From: Empedobacter tilapiae
Lineage (GTDB): Bacteria > Bacteroidota > Bacteroidia > Flavobacteriales > Weeksellaceae
Assembly (NCBI RefSeq): GCF_004785645.1
Contig: NZ_SRPE01000005.1
Coordinates: forward strand, 124,001 to 188,000
Direction: 5' to 3'
Length of the DNA stretch: 64,000 bases
Shown: in pieces, positions 62,295 through 64,000 of the stretch
How positions within the stretch are numbered: the stretch's first letter is position 1
How the letters are laid out: each line of letters starts with the position of its first letter
Position numbers and translations under genes: made by a program
The notes under the pieces: model-generated
Told to the model about the DNA's origin: nothing
What the model saw: the letters and a program-made list of their open reading frames with translations, nothing else
Database searches by the model: none

Positions 62295-64000
62295 ATGTTT
62301 CAAAATGATAAACCTTCAAAAACAGATACTAAAAAATCTGAAAGTAAACTTCTACAAGCTAATAGTAAGCAAGATTATTCTAAAATGTTTCTGAATAATC
62401 CTATTATTCCTAATTCAAAAACTTATGTAGATAGGGATTTATGGGCGAATCAACCAACTTCAAAAATTTATAATGCTAAAAAAATTCCAGATCATGATAT
62501 AGTAGGAATTAATCGTATTGTAAAACTTAGTTTAATTATTGATGGTCAAATAATCAATTTCTTTAAACATTTCAAATTAATTCAAAGCGCGAAAAAACAT
62601 CATGAATTTACTTTAGAATTAGCACACGATGTTCTTGGCAAATCTGAAAATTATCGTTTAGAAAATGCTCAATCTTTTTTAGGAAAAAAATTGACTGTTA
62701 TTTTTCGATATAGCGATGTAGAAGATAGCCCAGAGCGAGTATTTGTTGGTGTTATTACTGAAGTTGGTTTTGTACAAGAACAAGGAAGTTTAGGTAATAT
62801 TCTATTAACTGGTTATAGTCCTACTATTTTACTAGACGCTGCTCCACATACTCAAAGTTTTGGAGGAACTGATTCAATAAGTTTAAATAGTATCGCTGAT
62901 CAGGTTATCAAACAAGGTATTAGTAAAAGTAAATTTGATTATCGAGTAGCGTCTAGATATGGTAACATTAGTTACTCTGCTCAATATGAAGAAACACATT
63001 ATAATTATTTAGCTAGAATGGCTGAAGCTTATGGAGAACAATTTTTTTATGATGGAGAAGTATTACATTTTGGAGAGCTTCCTCCACCTCAACAGCCTAT
63101 CACTTTAACCTATGGAAGTAACGTAAATGATATTAAAATCAACATGCGTGCGCTGCATACCAATCCTTCTTTTTATGGATATAACAGTAGTAAAAATGAA
63201 AAATTGACTACTGGAGATTCTCAAATTAAACACACTTCTGATATAGCAAAACGCGCTTATTTTATTTCCGAACAGACTTTTAAAACGCCTTCTTTGAGAG
63301 TAGCTCCTATCAAAGCTAAAAATTTTACAGATATTACTACTTCTCAAAAAGGAACTGCTGGAAGTAAAGCTGTAGATGTTTTTGTGACTTCTGGAACAAC
63401 TACAATCCAATTCCTATATCCTGGATGTATTGCAGATATTGAAATGAGAAAAACCGACAGTAATAAAACATCATATTTTACTAAGTTAATGATTACTGAA
63501 ACTTCACACGAAGTAGATGCACGTGGTTATTATAAAGGTACTTTCGAAGCTATTGCAGCCAATACTGGTTTTTTACCAAGACCGAAATTCAGAATGCCTC
63601 GAGCCGAAATTCAAGTTGCAAAAGTAACCTCTAATTCAGATCCTAAGAATCAAGGAAGAGTCCAAATTCAATTTGATTGGCAAAAAGGATATGAAAAATC
63701 TGAATTTATTCGCGTAATGACTCCTGATGCAGGGGCAAGCGATAAGGTAAGTACTAACAGAGGATTTATGGCAATTCCAGAAGTTGGTGATCAAGTGATG
63801 GTTGGTTTTCAACATCATCATCCAGACAGACCTTTTGTATTAGGCGGTATGTTCCACGGAAAAGTTGGCGCTGGTGGTGGACAAATGAATAATATCAAAA
63901 GCTTAAGTAGCCGTAGTGGGAATAAACTAGAATTGAATGACGGTGAAGGTTCGGTTTTCCTAACAGATAAAGGTGGAGCAAATATGAAATTTGATGGTGG
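62295..64000 (+). CDS. vgrG: Type VI secretion spike protein VgrG/TssI, partial
   Basis: The frame opens at 62295 and runs to the end of the window (568 codons), with no stop, so the C-terminus and any fused effector are unseen. After an unusual N-terminal stretch of about 70 residues rich in Lys, Asn and Ser, the gp27-like part begins (GINRIVKLSLIIDGQIINFF; YEETHYNYLARMAEAYGEQF). The gp5-like OB region follows (IQFDWQKGYEKSEFIRVMTP; VGFQHHHPDRPFVLGGMFHG), then the repetitive spike start SRSGNKLELNDGEGSVFLTD. It forms the trimeric tip of the T6SS. Confidence 0.93.
   Translation, partial: MFQNDKPSKTDTKKSESKLLQANSKQDYSKMFLNNPIIPNSKTYVDRDLWANQPTSKIYNAKKIPDHDIVGINRIVKLSLIIDGQIINFFKHFKLIQSAKKHHEFTLELAHDVLGKSENYRLENAQSFLGKKLTVIFRYSDVEDSPERVFVGVITEVGFVQEQGSLGNILLTGYSPTILLDAAPHTQSFGGTDSISLNSIADQVIKQGISKSKFDYRVASRYGNISYSAQYEETHYNYLARMAEAYGEQFFYDGEVLHFGELPPPQQPITLTYGSNVNDIKINMRALHTNPSFYGYNSSKNEKLTTGDSQIKHTSDIAKRAYFISEQTFKTPSLRVAPIKAKNFTDITTSQKGTAGSKAVDVFVTSGTTTIQFLYPGCIADIEMRKTDSNKTSYFTKLMITETSHEVDARGYYKGTFEAIAANTGFLPRPKFRMPRAEIQVAKVTSNSDPKNQGRVQIQFDWQKGYEKSEFIRVMTPDAGASDKVSTNRGFMAIPEVGDQVMVGFQHHHPDRPFVLGGMFHGKVGAGGGQMNNIKSLSSRSGNKLELNDGEGSVFLTDKGGANMKFDG

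Noticed and set aside
1-64000. CRISPR array, insertion sequence or prophage
   Set aside because: No series of regularly spaced direct repeats, transposase or phage structural gene is visible; the Hcp/VgrG pair belongs to type VI secretion and not to a phage tail.

Overview
The window looks like one contiguous piece of chromosome from a low-GC member of the Bacteroidota, class Flavobacteriia, most like the Weeksellaceae/Empedobacter-Chryseobacterium group. The evidence is a T9SS type A C-terminal sorting domain, two GLPGLI-family proteins, a DUF3467 gene directly behind rpoC, Bacteroidota-type -7 promoter boxes (TAnnTTTG), a Bacteroidota-type Hcp/VgrG pair, and many outer-membrane barrels with N-terminal signals. 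The species assignment is inference; no rRNA gene is present. I see no IS element, phage, CRISPR array or plasmid replication gene.

Region 1 (1-15.8 kb, all minus strand) is a surface-polysaccharide locus exported by an ABC transporter. It starts with ugd, rfbB, wzm and wzt, then a sugar N-formyltransferase-like gene, a WecE-type aminotransferase and a WecF-type GT56 transferase, then several GT2/GT4 glycosyltransferases, a phosphoethanolamine-transferase-like membrane enzyme and glf. RfbB, WecE and the formyltransferase form a coherent predicted route to a 4-formamido-4,6-dideoxyhexose, which the GT56 enzyme could transfer. Glf would supply UDP-galactofuranose and Ugd UDP-glucuronate. The glycosyltransferase block is visibly more AT-rich than the transporter and nucleotide-sugar genes.

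Region 2 (16-38.8 kb) is mixed. It holds panB, an RluA pseudouridine synthase, an LpxL-type acyltransferase and a GT2. Next come two GLPGLI genes around pncA, a TonB-receptor-like barrel and a DUF3857/transglutaminase protein. An FAD oxidase, mltG and dapF run the other way, and an HtrA protease diverges from dapF. Three tandem paralogous small barrels, a T9SS cargo protein, and an overlapping pair of TPR membrane protein plus membrane-anchored AraC-type regulator complete it.

Region 3 (38.8-55.4 kb, minus strand) is the core information-processing block. In transcription order it reads rpsU, xer, hpf, tRNA-Thr, tRNA-Tyr, tRNA-Gly, tuf, tRNA-Trp, secE, nusG, rplK, rplA, rplJ, rplL, rpoB, rpoC and DUF3467, followed by a separate E2 acyltransferase gene. 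This closely parallels the E. coli tRNA-tufB-secE-nusG-rplKAJL-rpoBC order. Hairpins with U-runs sit after tuf, between rplL and rpoB, and at the end of the rpoC operon; a further hairpin lies at the rpoB/rpoC junction.

Region 4 (55.4-64 kb) has an acyl-CoA dehydrogenase, an OmpW-like barrel, a small gene broken by two frameshifts, a cation-diffusion facilitator, pruA, a DUF1003 membrane protein, and the edge of a type VI secretion locus (Hcp/TssD, and a VgrG/TssI cut by the window end).

I do not see a clearly new multi-gene system. The best leads are the formyl-sugar cassette in the polysaccharide locus, the three-gene tandem barrel family, the split TPR/AraC sensor pair, the double-frameshifted small gene and the T6SS edge.
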